This document shows, in pieces, positions 27,691-35,538 of a DNA stretch of 50,407 nt. The position numbers and the translations under genes are program-made. The number at the start of each line of letters is the position of its first letter. Within the stretch, counting starts at the first letter, position 1. Below the pieces are notes generated by a model that saw only the letters and a list, made by a program, of their open reading frames with translations, had not been told where the DNA came from and did not search any database. This stretch comes from Lachnospiraceae bacterium (lineage in GTDB: Bacteria; Bacillota; Clostridia; Lachnospirales; Lachnospiraceae), in assembly GCA_024403355.1 (NCBI GenBank), contig JAKSRW010000022.1, positions 1 through 50,407 on the forward strand, written 5' to 3'.

Positions 27691-29682
27691 ATGCAGCAGA
27701 GAATTGGCGTATTCGTATGTCACTGTGGCAGCAACATCGCAGCTACAGTTGATGTTAAGAAGGTAGTGGAAATGTTAGCATTAGAGCCCGGCGTGGTTCA
27801 TGCTGAAGACTACCAGTATATGTGTTCAGAGGTTGGACAGGCAAAGATTGCTGAGGCAATCAAAGAGAAGCAGCTTACAGGCGTTGTAGTTTGCTCTTGT
27901 TCTCCTCGTATGCATGAGACAACATTCCGTAAGTGTGCAGAGCGTGCTGGTCTGAACCCTTACATGGTTGAAATTGCAAATATTCGTGAGCAGGTTTCAT
28001 GGATACACAAGGATATGGAAGAGGCTACACAGAAGGCCGTTATCCTTGGCCGTGCAGCTATCGCTAAGGTTAGCTTAAATACACCTTTAAAGGCCGGTGA
28101 GAGCCGTGTTACAAAGCGTGCACTCGTTATCGGTGGCGGTATCGCAGGTATCCAGACAGCTCTTGATATCGCTGATGCTGGCTATGAGGTTGATATCGTA
28201 GAGAAGACTCCTTCAATCGGTGGCAGAATGTCACAGCTTGACAAGACTTTCCCTACACTCGACTGTTCAGCTTGTATCCTCACACCCAAGATGGTTGAGG
28301 CTTCAGCAAATGAGAAGATTACACTTTACACCTACAGTGAGGTTGAGAAGGTTTCAGGCTTCGTAGGTGACTTTACGGTTGATATCCGCAAGAAGGCAAG
28401 AAGCGTAGATATGAGCAAGTGTACAGGTTGCGGTGTCTGTCAGGAGAAGTGTCCTAACAAGAAGGCACCCAGCGAGTTCAACAGAGGACTTAACACACGT
28501 TCAGCTATTTACACTCCCTTCGCACAGGCTATTCCCAATGTTCCCGTTATTGACCGTGAGCATTGTACAAAGTTCCTGACAGGCAAGTGTGGTGTCTGTT
28601 CAAAGGTTTGTCAGGCAGGTGCTATCGATTACGAGCAGCAGGATGAGATCATCACAGAGAAGTACGGTGCAATCGTAGTTGCTACAGGTTTTGATATTAT
28701 CAAGCTTGATAACTACGGTGAGTATGCATACGACCAGAGTCCTGATGTTATCACATCACTTGAGCTCGAGCGTATCATGAACGCTGCAGGACCCACAAAG
28801 GGTCACTTAGAGCGTATGTCAGATCATAAGGCTCCCAAGAACATGGTATTCATCCAGTGTGTAGGCAGCCGTTGTTCAGACGGACGCGGTAAGAGCTACT
28901 GTTCAAAGATCTGCTGTATGTACACAGCAAAGCACGCTATGCTTATCCGTGACAAGTATCCGGATGTTAATGTAACAGTATTCTATATCGATGTACGTAC
29001 ACCCGGTAAGAACTTCGACGAGTTCTACAGAAGAGCAGTTGAAGATTACCATGTAAATTACATCAAGGGTCAGGTAGGAAAGGTTACTCCCGAGGCTGAT
29101 GGTTCACTCACAGTACATGGTGTAGACCTTATCGATAACAAGCAGATTAAGATGAAGGCTGATATGGTTGTTCTTGCTGCAGCTATCGAGCCCAACCCCG
29201 ATATTCGTAAGATTGCAACAATGCTTACCGCAAGTATTGATACAAACAATTTCCTTACAGAGGCTCATGCAAAGCTTCGTCCCGTTGAGTCACCTACAGC
29301 AGGTATCTTCCTTTCAGGTGTTACACAGGGACCTAAGGATATCCCCGAGACAGTATCTCAGGCAGGTGCGGCAGCAGTTAAGGCTATCGGCCTTTTAGCT
29401 AAGGACAAGCTCCTTACCAATCCTTGTACTGCACAGGCTGACATTATGGCATGTAACGGATGTTCTACATGTGCTAATGTTTGTCCTTACGGAGCTATTT
29501 CTTATGAGGATAAGGAAGTTCGTGGACCCGGAATTCGTGAGGTTCGTCGCGTAGCTGTTGTTAACAGCGCACTTTGCCAGGGATGTGGTGCTTGTACAGT
29601 AGCATGTCCTTCAGGTGCTATGGACCTTCAGGGATTCTCAAATAGACAGATTATCGCGGAGGTAGATGCAATATGTCGATAG
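27691..29682 (+). CDS. hdrA: HdrA-like flavoprotein, candidate electron-bifurcating subunit
   Basis: 663 residues, full HdrA length. Order: N-terminal cysteine-containing domain (VCHCGSN at 9-15; VVCSCSPR), FAD-binding GGGIAG at 148-153, inserted ferredoxin motifs (CTGCGVCQEKCP and CGVCSKVC), a second part of the flavin domain, and two C-terminal [4Fe-4S] motifs (CNGCSTCANVCP from about 588, CQGCGACTVACP). In HdrABC-MvhADG and HdrABC-FlxABCD the HdrA FAD splits electron pairs between ferredoxin and a high-potential acceptor. The frame is open from 27628, but AGGAGG and GGAG before ATG 27691 and the family N-terminus set the start. The mvhD-like gene overlaps its end by ten bases. Confidence 0.92.
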   Translation: MQQRIGVFVCHCGSNIAATVDVKKVVEMLALEPGVVHAEDYQYMCSEVGQAKIAEAIKEKQLTGVVVCSCSPRMHETTFRKCAERAGLNPYMVEIANIREQVSWIHKDMEEATQKAVILGRAAIAKVSLNTPLKAGESRVTKRALVIGGGIAGIQTALDIADAGYEVDIVEKTPSIGGRMSQLDKTFPTLDCSACILTPKMVEASANEKITLYTYSEVEKVSGFVGDFTVDIRKKARSVDMSKCTGCGVCQEKCPNKKAPSEFNRGLNTRSAIYTPFAQAIPNVPVIDREHCTKFLTGKCGVCSKVCQAGAIDYEQQDEIITEKYGAIVVATGFDIIKLDNYGEYAYDQSPDVITSLELERIMNAAGPTKGHLERMSDHKAPKNMVFIQCVGSRCSDGRGKSYCSKICCMYTAKHAMLIRDKYPDVNVTVFYIDVRTPGKNFDEFYRRAVEDYHVNYIKGQVGKVTPEADGSLTVHGVDLIDNKQIKMKADMVVLAAAIEPNPDIRKIATMLTASIDTNNFLTEAHAKLRPVESPTAGIFLSGVTQGPKDIPETVSQAGAAAVKAIGLLAKDKLLTNPCTAQADIMACNGCSTCANVCPYGAISYEDKEVRGPGIREVRRVAVVNSALCQGCGACTVACPSGAMDLQGFSNRQIIAEVDAICR

Positions 29683-30116
29683 GAGCAAATGAAGAATTCA
29701 GACCTAAAATCGTTGCTTTCTGCTGTAACTGGTGCAGTTACGCAGGTGCAGACCTTGCAGGAAGCAGCAGATTAGCTTACCCGGCAGATGTAAAGATCAT
29801 TCGCGTACCTTGTTCATGCCGAGTAAACCCTATGTTTATTTTAAGAGCCTTCGAGCGTGGTGCTGACGGTGTTATTCTTTGCGGATGTCATCCCGGAGAC
29901 TGCCACTACAGCACAGGTAACTTCTACGCAAGAAGACGTATGACTATGCTGTTCTCTATGCTTGATTACATCGGTGTTGAGAACGGACGTACAAGAGTTG
30001 AGTGGGTTTCTGCAGCAGAGGGCGCTAAGTTCTCAGCTACAATGAATGATTTCGTTGCAAAGGTTACTTCACTTGGCAAGAATGTCAGATTGGGGGATTT
30101 AAGATGCAAGAATTAA
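29673..30116 (+). CDS. MvhD/FlxD-like [2Fe-2S] electron-transfer subunit
   Basis: 147 residues of the family called F420-nonreducing hydrogenase iron-sulfur subunit D. The cysteines lie in FCCNWCSYAG, RVPCSCRVNP and CGCHPGDCHY. MvhD and FlxD connect an electron-donating module (hydrogenase or NADH oxidase) to HdrA. No hydrogenase gene is present, so the partner should be the FAD/NAD(P)H module downstream. It overlaps hdrA by ten bases and the next gene by 13, so translation is coupled. Confidence 0.9.
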   Translation: MSIGANEEFRPKIVAFCCNWCSYAGADLAGSSRLAYPADVKIIRVPCSCRVNPMFILRAFERGADGVILCGCHPGDCHYSTGNFYARRRMTMLFSMLDYIGVENGRTRVEWVSAAEGAKFSATMNDFVAKVTSLGKNVRLGDLRCKN

Positions 30117-31075
30117 TCAATAAGGCAAAAGAACTTCTCGCCAACGGCACCGTTGTTCGTGTGTTAGGCTGGAGAGCCGGCGATCTTTCTTACAATCCCG
30201 AGCCTGCATTTTTCGAGACTGAGGAAGATTTACAGAAGTTCGTTTATGACGGTTTCTGTGGCGCAAACTTAAGCAAGTACATGATCGAGGCATCAAAGCT
30301 TGATGGCAAGACACTTGTATTCCTTAAGCCCTGCGATACATACAGTTTTAACCAGCTCATTAAGGAGCACAGAGTTGACCGTGAGAAGGCATACATCGTT
30401 GGTGTAGGCTGCCGCGGTAAGCTTGATATCGATAAGATTAAGGAGCAGGGAATCAAGGGTATTGAGTCTGTAGAAGGCACAGAGCTTGACGGACCTGACA
30501 CACTTACAATTAAGACACTTTACGGTGACAAGACCTGCAGCTACGCTTCAGCAATGCTTGGCAGATGCCATGTATGTAAGGGCAAGGAGCACATGATTGC
30601 AGATGAAATCATCGGTGAGTCAAAGGATACAAAGGATGCAGAGAGATTCGATGCAGTTAAGGCTGTAGAGGCTATGAGCCCCGAGGAGAGATTCAACTTC
30701 TTCCAGAAGGAGCTCAGAAAGTGTATCCGTTGTAATGCCTGCAGAAATGTATGTCCCGCATGCAGCTGCCGCAAGTGCGTATTCGATTCAAACAAGTTCG
30801 ACAGCGCTCAGAAGGCTAACGTGGATTCATTCGAAGAGAAGATGTTCCATGTAATCCGTGCTTTCCATGTTGCAGGAAGATGTACAGACTGCGGCGAGTG
30901 TAGCCGTGTTTGTCCTCAGGGCATCCAGCTTCACTTATTCAACCGTAAGTTTATCAAGGACATCAATGAGTACTATGGAGAGTTCCAGGCAGGAGCTGAT
31001 ATCGAGGCTCGTGGTCCTTTAACAAATTACACATTTGATGATGTTGAACCCAGCATCGTAAAGGAAAGGGGATAA
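30104..31075 (+). CDS. FrhB/FdhB-like iron-sulfur protein (Flx-type module)
   Basis: 323 residues. The N-terminal part resembles the F420-hydrogenase/dehydrogenase beta-subunit family (FVYDGFCGANLSKYM; CHVCKGKEHM), which can carry flavin and [4Fe-4S]. The C-terminal half has two ferredoxin motifs, CIRCNACRNVCPACSCRKC and CTDCGECSRVCP, the first unusually cysteine-rich. It likely relays electrons between the NAD(P)H oxidoreductase and HdrA, as FlxB/FlxC are thought to do. The exact correspondence to FlxB or FlxC was not resolved. Overlaps the mvhD-like gene by 13 bases. Confidence 0.8.
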   Translation: MQELINKAKELLANGTVVRVLGWRAGDLSYNPEPAFFETEEDLQKFVYDGFCGANLSKYMIEASKLDGKTLVFLKPCDTYSFNQLIKEHRVDREKAYIVGVGCRGKLDIDKIKEQGIKGIESVEGTELDGPDTLTIKTLYGDKTCSYASAMLGRCHVCKGKEHMIADEIIGESKDTKDAERFDAVKAVEAMSPEERFNFFQKELRKCIRCNACRNVCPACSCRKCVFDSNKFDSAQKANVDSFEEKMFHVIRAFHVAGRCTDCGECSRVCPQGIQLHLFNRKFIKDINEYYGEFQAGADIEARGPLTNYTFDDVEPSIVKERG

Positions 31076-31079
31076 TGTA

Positions 31080-32117
31080 ATGTACAAGATCGCAAAAGAA
31101 AATCTGTCAGCATTATTCCAGAAAATTGCTGGCGACAAGGAATTATATCTGCCTGTTAAGAACGGCGGACAGACAAATTATGCTGCATGGGATGAGACAG
31201 TAGAGGTTGATATTGATACTCTTAAGACTGTTAAGTCAGCCAAGGATGCTTTCTTCCCTCAGTTTGAAACCTTATACAATGTAAAGAGAGAGGGCAAAAA
31301 GCTCGATCTTCAGCAGGAGGCTCTTAAGGACAAGGATTTCGTTATCTTTGGTATGAAGGCCTGCGATATTCAGGGTGTAAAGGTTCTTGATAATGTATTT
31401 TTAAGCGAGCCCGTTGATACATATTATGCAGCCAGACGTGCTCATGGAATTATCGTTGCTATGGCTTGTCATGAGCCTGAGGAGTCATGCTTCTGTAAGG
31501 TATTCGGACTTGACGCAGCTGACCCTTCAGCAGCAGACGTAGCAACATGGATGGTAGACGGAGAGCTTTACTGGAAGGCACTTACCGAGAAGGGTGAGGC
31601 ACTTACAGCTTCTGTAAAGGACCTTCTTACCGATGCTGATGAAGCTAAGGTAGAGGCTGAGAAGGCTCAAATCCGTGCAATCGTTGAGAAGCTTCCCTAC
31701 AGCAACCTCTCACTTGAGGGCTGGGGCGGAGATGCTACAGATGTAAAGTTCAAGTCACCTGTTTGGGAGACTTTATACAAGGGATGTTTAGCTTGTGGAA
31801 CATGTACTTTCGTATGTCCTACATGTCAGTGCTATGATATCAAGGATTACACCACAAAGGATGGAATCCAGAGATATCGCTGCTGGGATTCATGTATGTA
31901 CTCTGACTTCACACTTATGGCCGGCGGTAACAACCGTACAAGCCAGTTACAGAGATATCGTCAGAGATTCATGCACAAGCTTGTTTATTATCCTGCAAAC
32001 AATAATGGTATGTATGCATGTGTTGGATGTGGCCGTTGTGTAGAGAAGTGCCCTTCATCACTTAATATCGTTAAGGTAATCAAAGCATTTGAGAATGAGG
32101 GAGGTAGTAAAGCATGA
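31080..32117 (+). CDS. AsrA/hydrogenase-beta-like iron-sulfur protein (Flx-type module)
   Basis: 345 residues related to subunit A of anaerobic sulfite reductase and the beta subunit of NAD(P)-linked sulfhydrogenases. Landmarks are FGMKACDIQGVKVLDNVF, MACHEPEESCFCKVFG, and two C-terminal clusters CLACGTCTFVCPTCQCYD and CVGCGRCVEKCP. It should carry electrons from the flavin subunit encoded next; their genes overlap by four bases (ATGA). A sulfite-reductase reading was rejected because no asrC/siroheme subunit is near. Confidence 0.85.
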   Translation: MYKIAKENLSALFQKIAGDKELYLPVKNGGQTNYAAWDETVEVDIDTLKTVKSAKDAFFPQFETLYNVKREGKKLDLQQEALKDKDFVIFGMKACDIQGVKVLDNVFLSEPVDTYYAARRAHGIIVAMACHEPEESCFCKVFGLDAADPSAADVATWMVDGELYWKALTEKGEALTASVKDLLTDADEAKVEAEKAQIRAIVEKLPYSNLSLEGWGGDATDVKFKSPVWETLYKGCLACGTCTFVCPTCQCYDIKDYTTKDGIQRYRCWDSCMYSDFTLMAGGNNRTSQLQRYRQRFMHKLVYYPANNNGMYACVGCGRCVEKCPSSLNIVKVIKAFENEGGSKA

Positions 32118-32968
32118 GTGAATGTACCTGTAATCCAGGCTACACCAAAGATACATTAGTACCTCAGATTGGTGTTATCACCGACATCCGCGAAGAGACC
32201 CCTGATGTTAAGACATTCAGAGTTAACGCATTGGATGGCGGAAAGTTATTCGAGCATATGCCCGGCCAGTGTGCCATGGTATGTGTTCCCGGAGTAAGCG
32301 AGGGTATGTTCTCAATTACTTCATCTCCTACAAACAAGGAGTATCAGGAGTTTTCAATTAAGAGATGTGGTGTTCTCACAGAGAAGCTTCACAGCCTTGA
32401 GGTTGGCGATCAGATTACTGTCCGTGGACCTTACGGAAACAATTTCCCTGTTGAAACTGAGCTTAAGGGAAAGAACCTTTTATTCATCGCCGGTGGTATC
32501 GGTCTTGCACCCCTCCGTTCAGTAATCAATTATGTACTGGACAACCGCGAGAATTATGGTACAGTAGACATCCTTTACGGATCACGTTCTGCTGATGACC
32601 TTGTTCAGTTAAAGGAAATCCAGGAAGTTTGGATGAAGGCTCCCAATGTAAATGTATATCTTACAATCGACCGTGAGCAGGAGGGCTGGGATGGCCACGT
32701 AGGTTTCGTTCCCACATACCTTAAGGAGATCGGATTCGATACAGATAAGACAGCACTGGTTTGCGGACCCCCTATCATGATCAAGTTCGTACTTCAGGGA
32801 CTTAAGGAAATGGGATATACTGATGAGCAGATATATACCACACTTGAGCTTCGTATGAAGTGCGGTATCGGAAAGTGTGGACGTTGTAACATCGGTACAA
32901 AGTTTGTTTGTAAGGATGGTCCTGTATTCCGTTACGATCAGATTGAAGAGTTACCGGATGAGTATTAA
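32114..32968 (+). CDS. FAD/NAD(P)H oxidoreductase, AsrB/FlxA-like
   Basis: 284 residues of the ferredoxin-NADP reductase fold. FAD region GMFSITSSP, pyrophosphate region GVLTEKLH, NAD(P) region LLFIAGGIGLAPLRS and VCGPP, then a C-terminal [2Fe-2S]-type cysteine set (KCGIGKCGRCNIG...FVC). This is the probable entry point for NADH (or NADPH) electrons. In HdrABC-FlxABCD systems FlxA has this role. It sits between the AsrA-like gene (4-base overlap) and the fumarate-reductase Fe-S subunit gene (16-base gap). Confidence 0.88.
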   Translation: MSECTCNPGYTKDTLVPQIGVITDIREETPDVKTFRVNALDGGKLFEHMPGQCAMVCVPGVSEGMFSITSSPTNKEYQEFSIKRCGVLTEKLHSLEVGDQITVRGPYGNNFPVETELKGKNLLFIAGGIGLAPLRSVINYVLDNRENYGTVDILYGSRSADDLVQLKEIQEVWMKAPNVNVYLTIDREQEGWDGHVGFVPTYLKEIGFDTDKTALVCGPPIMIKFVLQGLKEMGYTDEQIYTTLELRMKCGIGKCGRCNIGTKFVCKDGPVFRYDQIEELPDEY

Positions 32969-32984
32969 TTAAGGAGATTAGATC

Positions 32985-33659
32985 ATGGAAAAAATGGTAA
33001 ATGTTTACTTTTTTGGTAAAAAGTACAGTGTTCCCGCATCACTTACTATCATGACCGCTATGGAGTATGCAGGATATACCTTAAAGAGAGGTTGCGGCTG
33101 CCGTCACGGTTTCTGCGGAGCTTGTGCTACCATCTACAGAATTAAAGGACAGAACGAGTTAAAGACATGTCTTGCTTGTTCAACACAGGTTGAAGAGGGT
33201 ATGTATATTGCAAGCATTCCTTTCTTCCCCACAGATAAGAGAGTATATGAGATTAAGGATCTTAAGCCCAATCAGCAGGTTATGATGGAGCTTTATCCTG
33301 AGATTTACAGCTGTATCGGATGTAACGCTTGTACAAAGGCTTGTACACAGAGTCTTAACGTTATGCAGTACATTGCATACGCTCAGAGAGGCGAGTTCGA
33401 GAAGTGTGCTGAGGAGTCATTCGACTGCGTAAGCTGCGGATGCTGTTCAGTACGTTGTCCTGCAGGAATTTCACATCCTATGGTAGGACTTCTTGCAAGA
33501 CGTCTTAACGGTAAGTACATTGCTCCTGAGGCTGAGCATCTTACAAAGCGTGTAGAAGAGATTAACAATGGTGAGTTCGATTCTATGATTGAGCAGATTA
33601 TGCAGAAGCCCATCACAGAGATGAAGGAACTTTACAATACTAGAGAGATTGAGAAATAA
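32985..33659 (+). CDS. TfrB/SdhB-like iron-sulfur subunit of fumarate reductase
   Basis: 224 residues. An N-terminal [2Fe-2S] domain (cysteines near 37-47 in CGCRHGFCGAC, with C62 and C65) is followed by two [4Fe-4S] motifs, CIGCNACTKAC and CVSCGCCSVRCP. This is the SdhB/FrdB theme. Methanogen TfrB carries CCG domains at its C-terminus; here they are absent and the separate HdrB supplies them. No membrane-anchor subunit (FrdC/FrdD-like) is encoded nearby, so the complex should be soluble. AAGGAG precedes the ATG, and the flavoprotein gene starts 13 bases after its stop. Confidence 0.85.
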   Translation: MEKMVNVYFFGKKYSVPASLTIMTAMEYAGYTLKRGCGCRHGFCGACATIYRIKGQNELKTCLACSTQVEEGMYIASIPFFPTDKRVYEIKDLKPNQQVMMELYPEIYSCIGCNACTKACTQSLNVMQYIAYAQRGEFEKCAEESFDCVSCGCCSVRCPAGISHPMVGLLARRLNGKYIAPEAEHLTKRVEEINNGEFDSMIEQIMQKPITEMKELYNTREIEK

Positions 33660-33672
33660 GGAGGTAAAGACG

Positions 33673-35280
33673 ATGTACGCACCGTATCCCGAAAATATGA
33701 TGGAATCAATTAAGAAGGTAGAGGCATCTAGAGCAGCTCGTATGGCTACAGAGCCTAGACGTCTTACCGCAGAAGAGAAGGACGCTCTTCTTAATGAGTT
33801 CCATCCTGACCGTAAACCCGATGCATTTGCTGAGATTAAGATTGGACCTAACAAGGGTCAGAAGGCTCCTCTTGAGTTAGCTAAGATGCTTCATTCAACA
33901 AGCCGTATCTTAAATGAGAAGATTGACCTTTCAAAGGTTGACTACGATGTAGATGTACTCGTAATCGGTGGTGGCGGAGCCGGTTCATCATGTGCTATCG
34001 AGGCACATAATGCCGGTGCAAACGTTATGATTGTTACAAAGCTTCGTATTGGTGATGCTAATACAATGATGGCTGAGGGTGGTATCCAGGCAGCTGATAA
34101 GGAGAATGATTCTCCCGTTCAGCATTATCTTGACTGCTTCGGCGGCGGACACTTTGACGCTAAGCCTGAGCTTGTAAAGAGACTTGTTATGGAAGCTCCC
34201 GATGCTATTAAGTGGCTTAACGAGCTCGGTGTTGAGTTCGATAAGACAGATGATGGCAGAATGGTTACAACACACGGTGGTGGAACTTCAAGAAAGAGAA
34301 TGCATGCTGCAAAGGATTATTCAGGTGCAGAAATCATGCGTACTATCAGAGATGAAGTTATCAACCTTGGTATTCCTGTAGTAGAGTTCACTTCAGCAGT
34401 TGAGCTTATTAAGGATGATAAGGGTCAGGTAGCAGGTGCTGTTCTCCTTAACATGGAGACAGGTGACTACTCAGTAGCTAAGGCTAAGACAGTAGTTATC
34501 GCTACAGGTGGTGCAGGTAGAATGCATTACCAGGGCTTCCCTACATCAAACCACTACGGCGCTACAGCTGATGGTCTTGTACTTGGTTATCGTGCAGGTG
34601 CTGCTCTTCGTAATCAGGATTCAATCCAGTACCATCCTACAGGAGCTATCTATCCTTCACAGATTCTTGGTGCTCTTGTTACTGAGAAGGTTCGTTCAGT
34701 TGGCGCTCAGCTTGTTAATGCAAACGGTGAAGCTTACATCCATCCCCTTGAGACTCGTGATGTTAACGCATCAGGCGTTATCCGTGAGTGTAAGGAAGGC
34801 CGTGGTGTAGAGGTTCCCGGTGGCGCACAGGGTGTATGGCTTGATACTCCCATGATCGAAATCCTTGGCGGTGAGGGAACAATCGAGAAGAGAATTCCTG
34901 CTATGTTCCGTATGTACATGAACTACGGTATCGATATGCGTAAGGTTCCTATCGTTATTTATCCTACACTTCACTACCAGAATGGTGGTCTTGAGATCGA
35001 CGGTGATGGATTCACATCTATCCCTAACCTTCTTGTAGCTGGTGAGGCTGCTGGTGGTATCCATGGTACAAACAGACTTATGGGTAACTCACTTCTTGAT
35101 GTTATCGTATTCGGTAGAAATGCTGGTAAGCAGGCTTCTAAGAAGTATAAGGAAGTTGAGCTTGGTAACATGAATCTTGATCATGTACAGAGCTACGATG
35201 CAGAGTTAAAGGCTGCAAGCTTAGAGACAGGCGAGGTTTCACCTCTTCTTCTTCCTAAGTATGCTCGTCACGAGAGATAA
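33673..35280 (+). CDS. Soluble fumarate reductase flavoprotein, FrdA/TfrA-like
   Basis: 535 residues. FAD motif GGGGAGSS from Gly99. Residues expected for fumarate/succinate catalysis are in place: His321 (QYHPTG), Arg341 (VTEKVR, aligning with the proton-shuttle Arg), His434 (TLHYQNGG) and Arg468 (TNRLMGNS). At the FAD-linking histidine of E. coli FrdA (S-H-T-x-x-A-E-G-G) this protein has A-N-T-M-M-A-E-G-G with Asn130, so FAD should be bound noncovalently. The C-terminal domain is short, as in TfrA. The main alternative, L-aspartate oxidase, is unlikely because a dedicated Fe-S subunit precedes it and no nadA or nadC is near. AAGGAGG sets ATG 33673; the frame is open from 33649. Confidence 0.85.
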   Translation: MYAPYPENMMESIKKVEASRAARMATEPRRLTAEEKDALLNEFHPDRKPDAFAEIKIGPNKGQKAPLELAKMLHSTSRILNEKIDLSKVDYDVDVLVIGGGGAGSSCAIEAHNAGANVMIVTKLRIGDANTMMAEGGIQAADKENDSPVQHYLDCFGGGHFDAKPELVKRLVMEAPDAIKWLNELGVEFDKTDDGRMVTTHGGGTSRKRMHAAKDYSGAEIMRTIRDEVINLGIPVVEFTSAVELIKDDKGQVAGAVLLNMETGDYSVAKAKTVVIATGGAGRMHYQGFPTSNHYGATADGLVLGYRAGAALRNQDSIQYHPTGAIYPSQILGALVTEKVRSVGAQLVNANGEAYIHPLETRDVNASGVIRECKEGRGVEVPGGAQGVWLDTPMIEILGGEGTIEKRIPAMFRMYMNYGIDMRKVPIVIYPTLHYQNGGLEIDGDGFTSIPNLLVAGEAAGGIHGTNRLMGNSLLDVIVFGRNAGKQASKKYKEVELGNMNLDHVQSYDAELKAASLETGEVSPLLLPKYARHER

Positions 35281-35538
35281 TTTACTATTAAAAACTAAGC
35301 TGCATACGCAAATATGCGGGCTTAGATAAAGCAATAAATGAAGGTCAAAGGCGTGCTCGGATCTGGTCCGAAAAGGTCTTTGACCTTTATGAATGTATTG
35401 TAGATGGTATAAACTGGTATTGGGAGATTACCTTTGAACGGTATAAAATTTACGGTTCAAACGGTTATTTGTATTAGTTCAATGGTAGGACGTGGGGGCG
35501 TTTTACCAACCATTTATTCAGAAAGGTCGTATAAGAAA
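35281..35538 (+). promoter_or_regulatory. Structured spacer between fumarate reductase and carrier genes
   Basis: Three hairpins without T-runs. CTAAGC-based stem at about 35296-35326. A 10-12-bp stem pairing 35341-35350 with 35378-35387, with an inner CGGA/TCCG stem. TTTGAAC/GTTCAAA around 35431-35459. They may stabilise or partly process the mRNA so that the carrier is made at another level. No promoter was recognised. Confidence 0.4.

Noticed and set aside
31080..32968. Anaerobic sulfite reductase asrAB
   Set aside because: Homology of the two subunits is real, but no asrC-type siroheme subunit is present and the genes are embedded in an hdr/frd operon.
33673..35280. L-aspartate oxidase (NadB)
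   Set aside because: No nadA or nadC nearby; a dedicated Fe-S subunit gene precedes it and fumarase follows.
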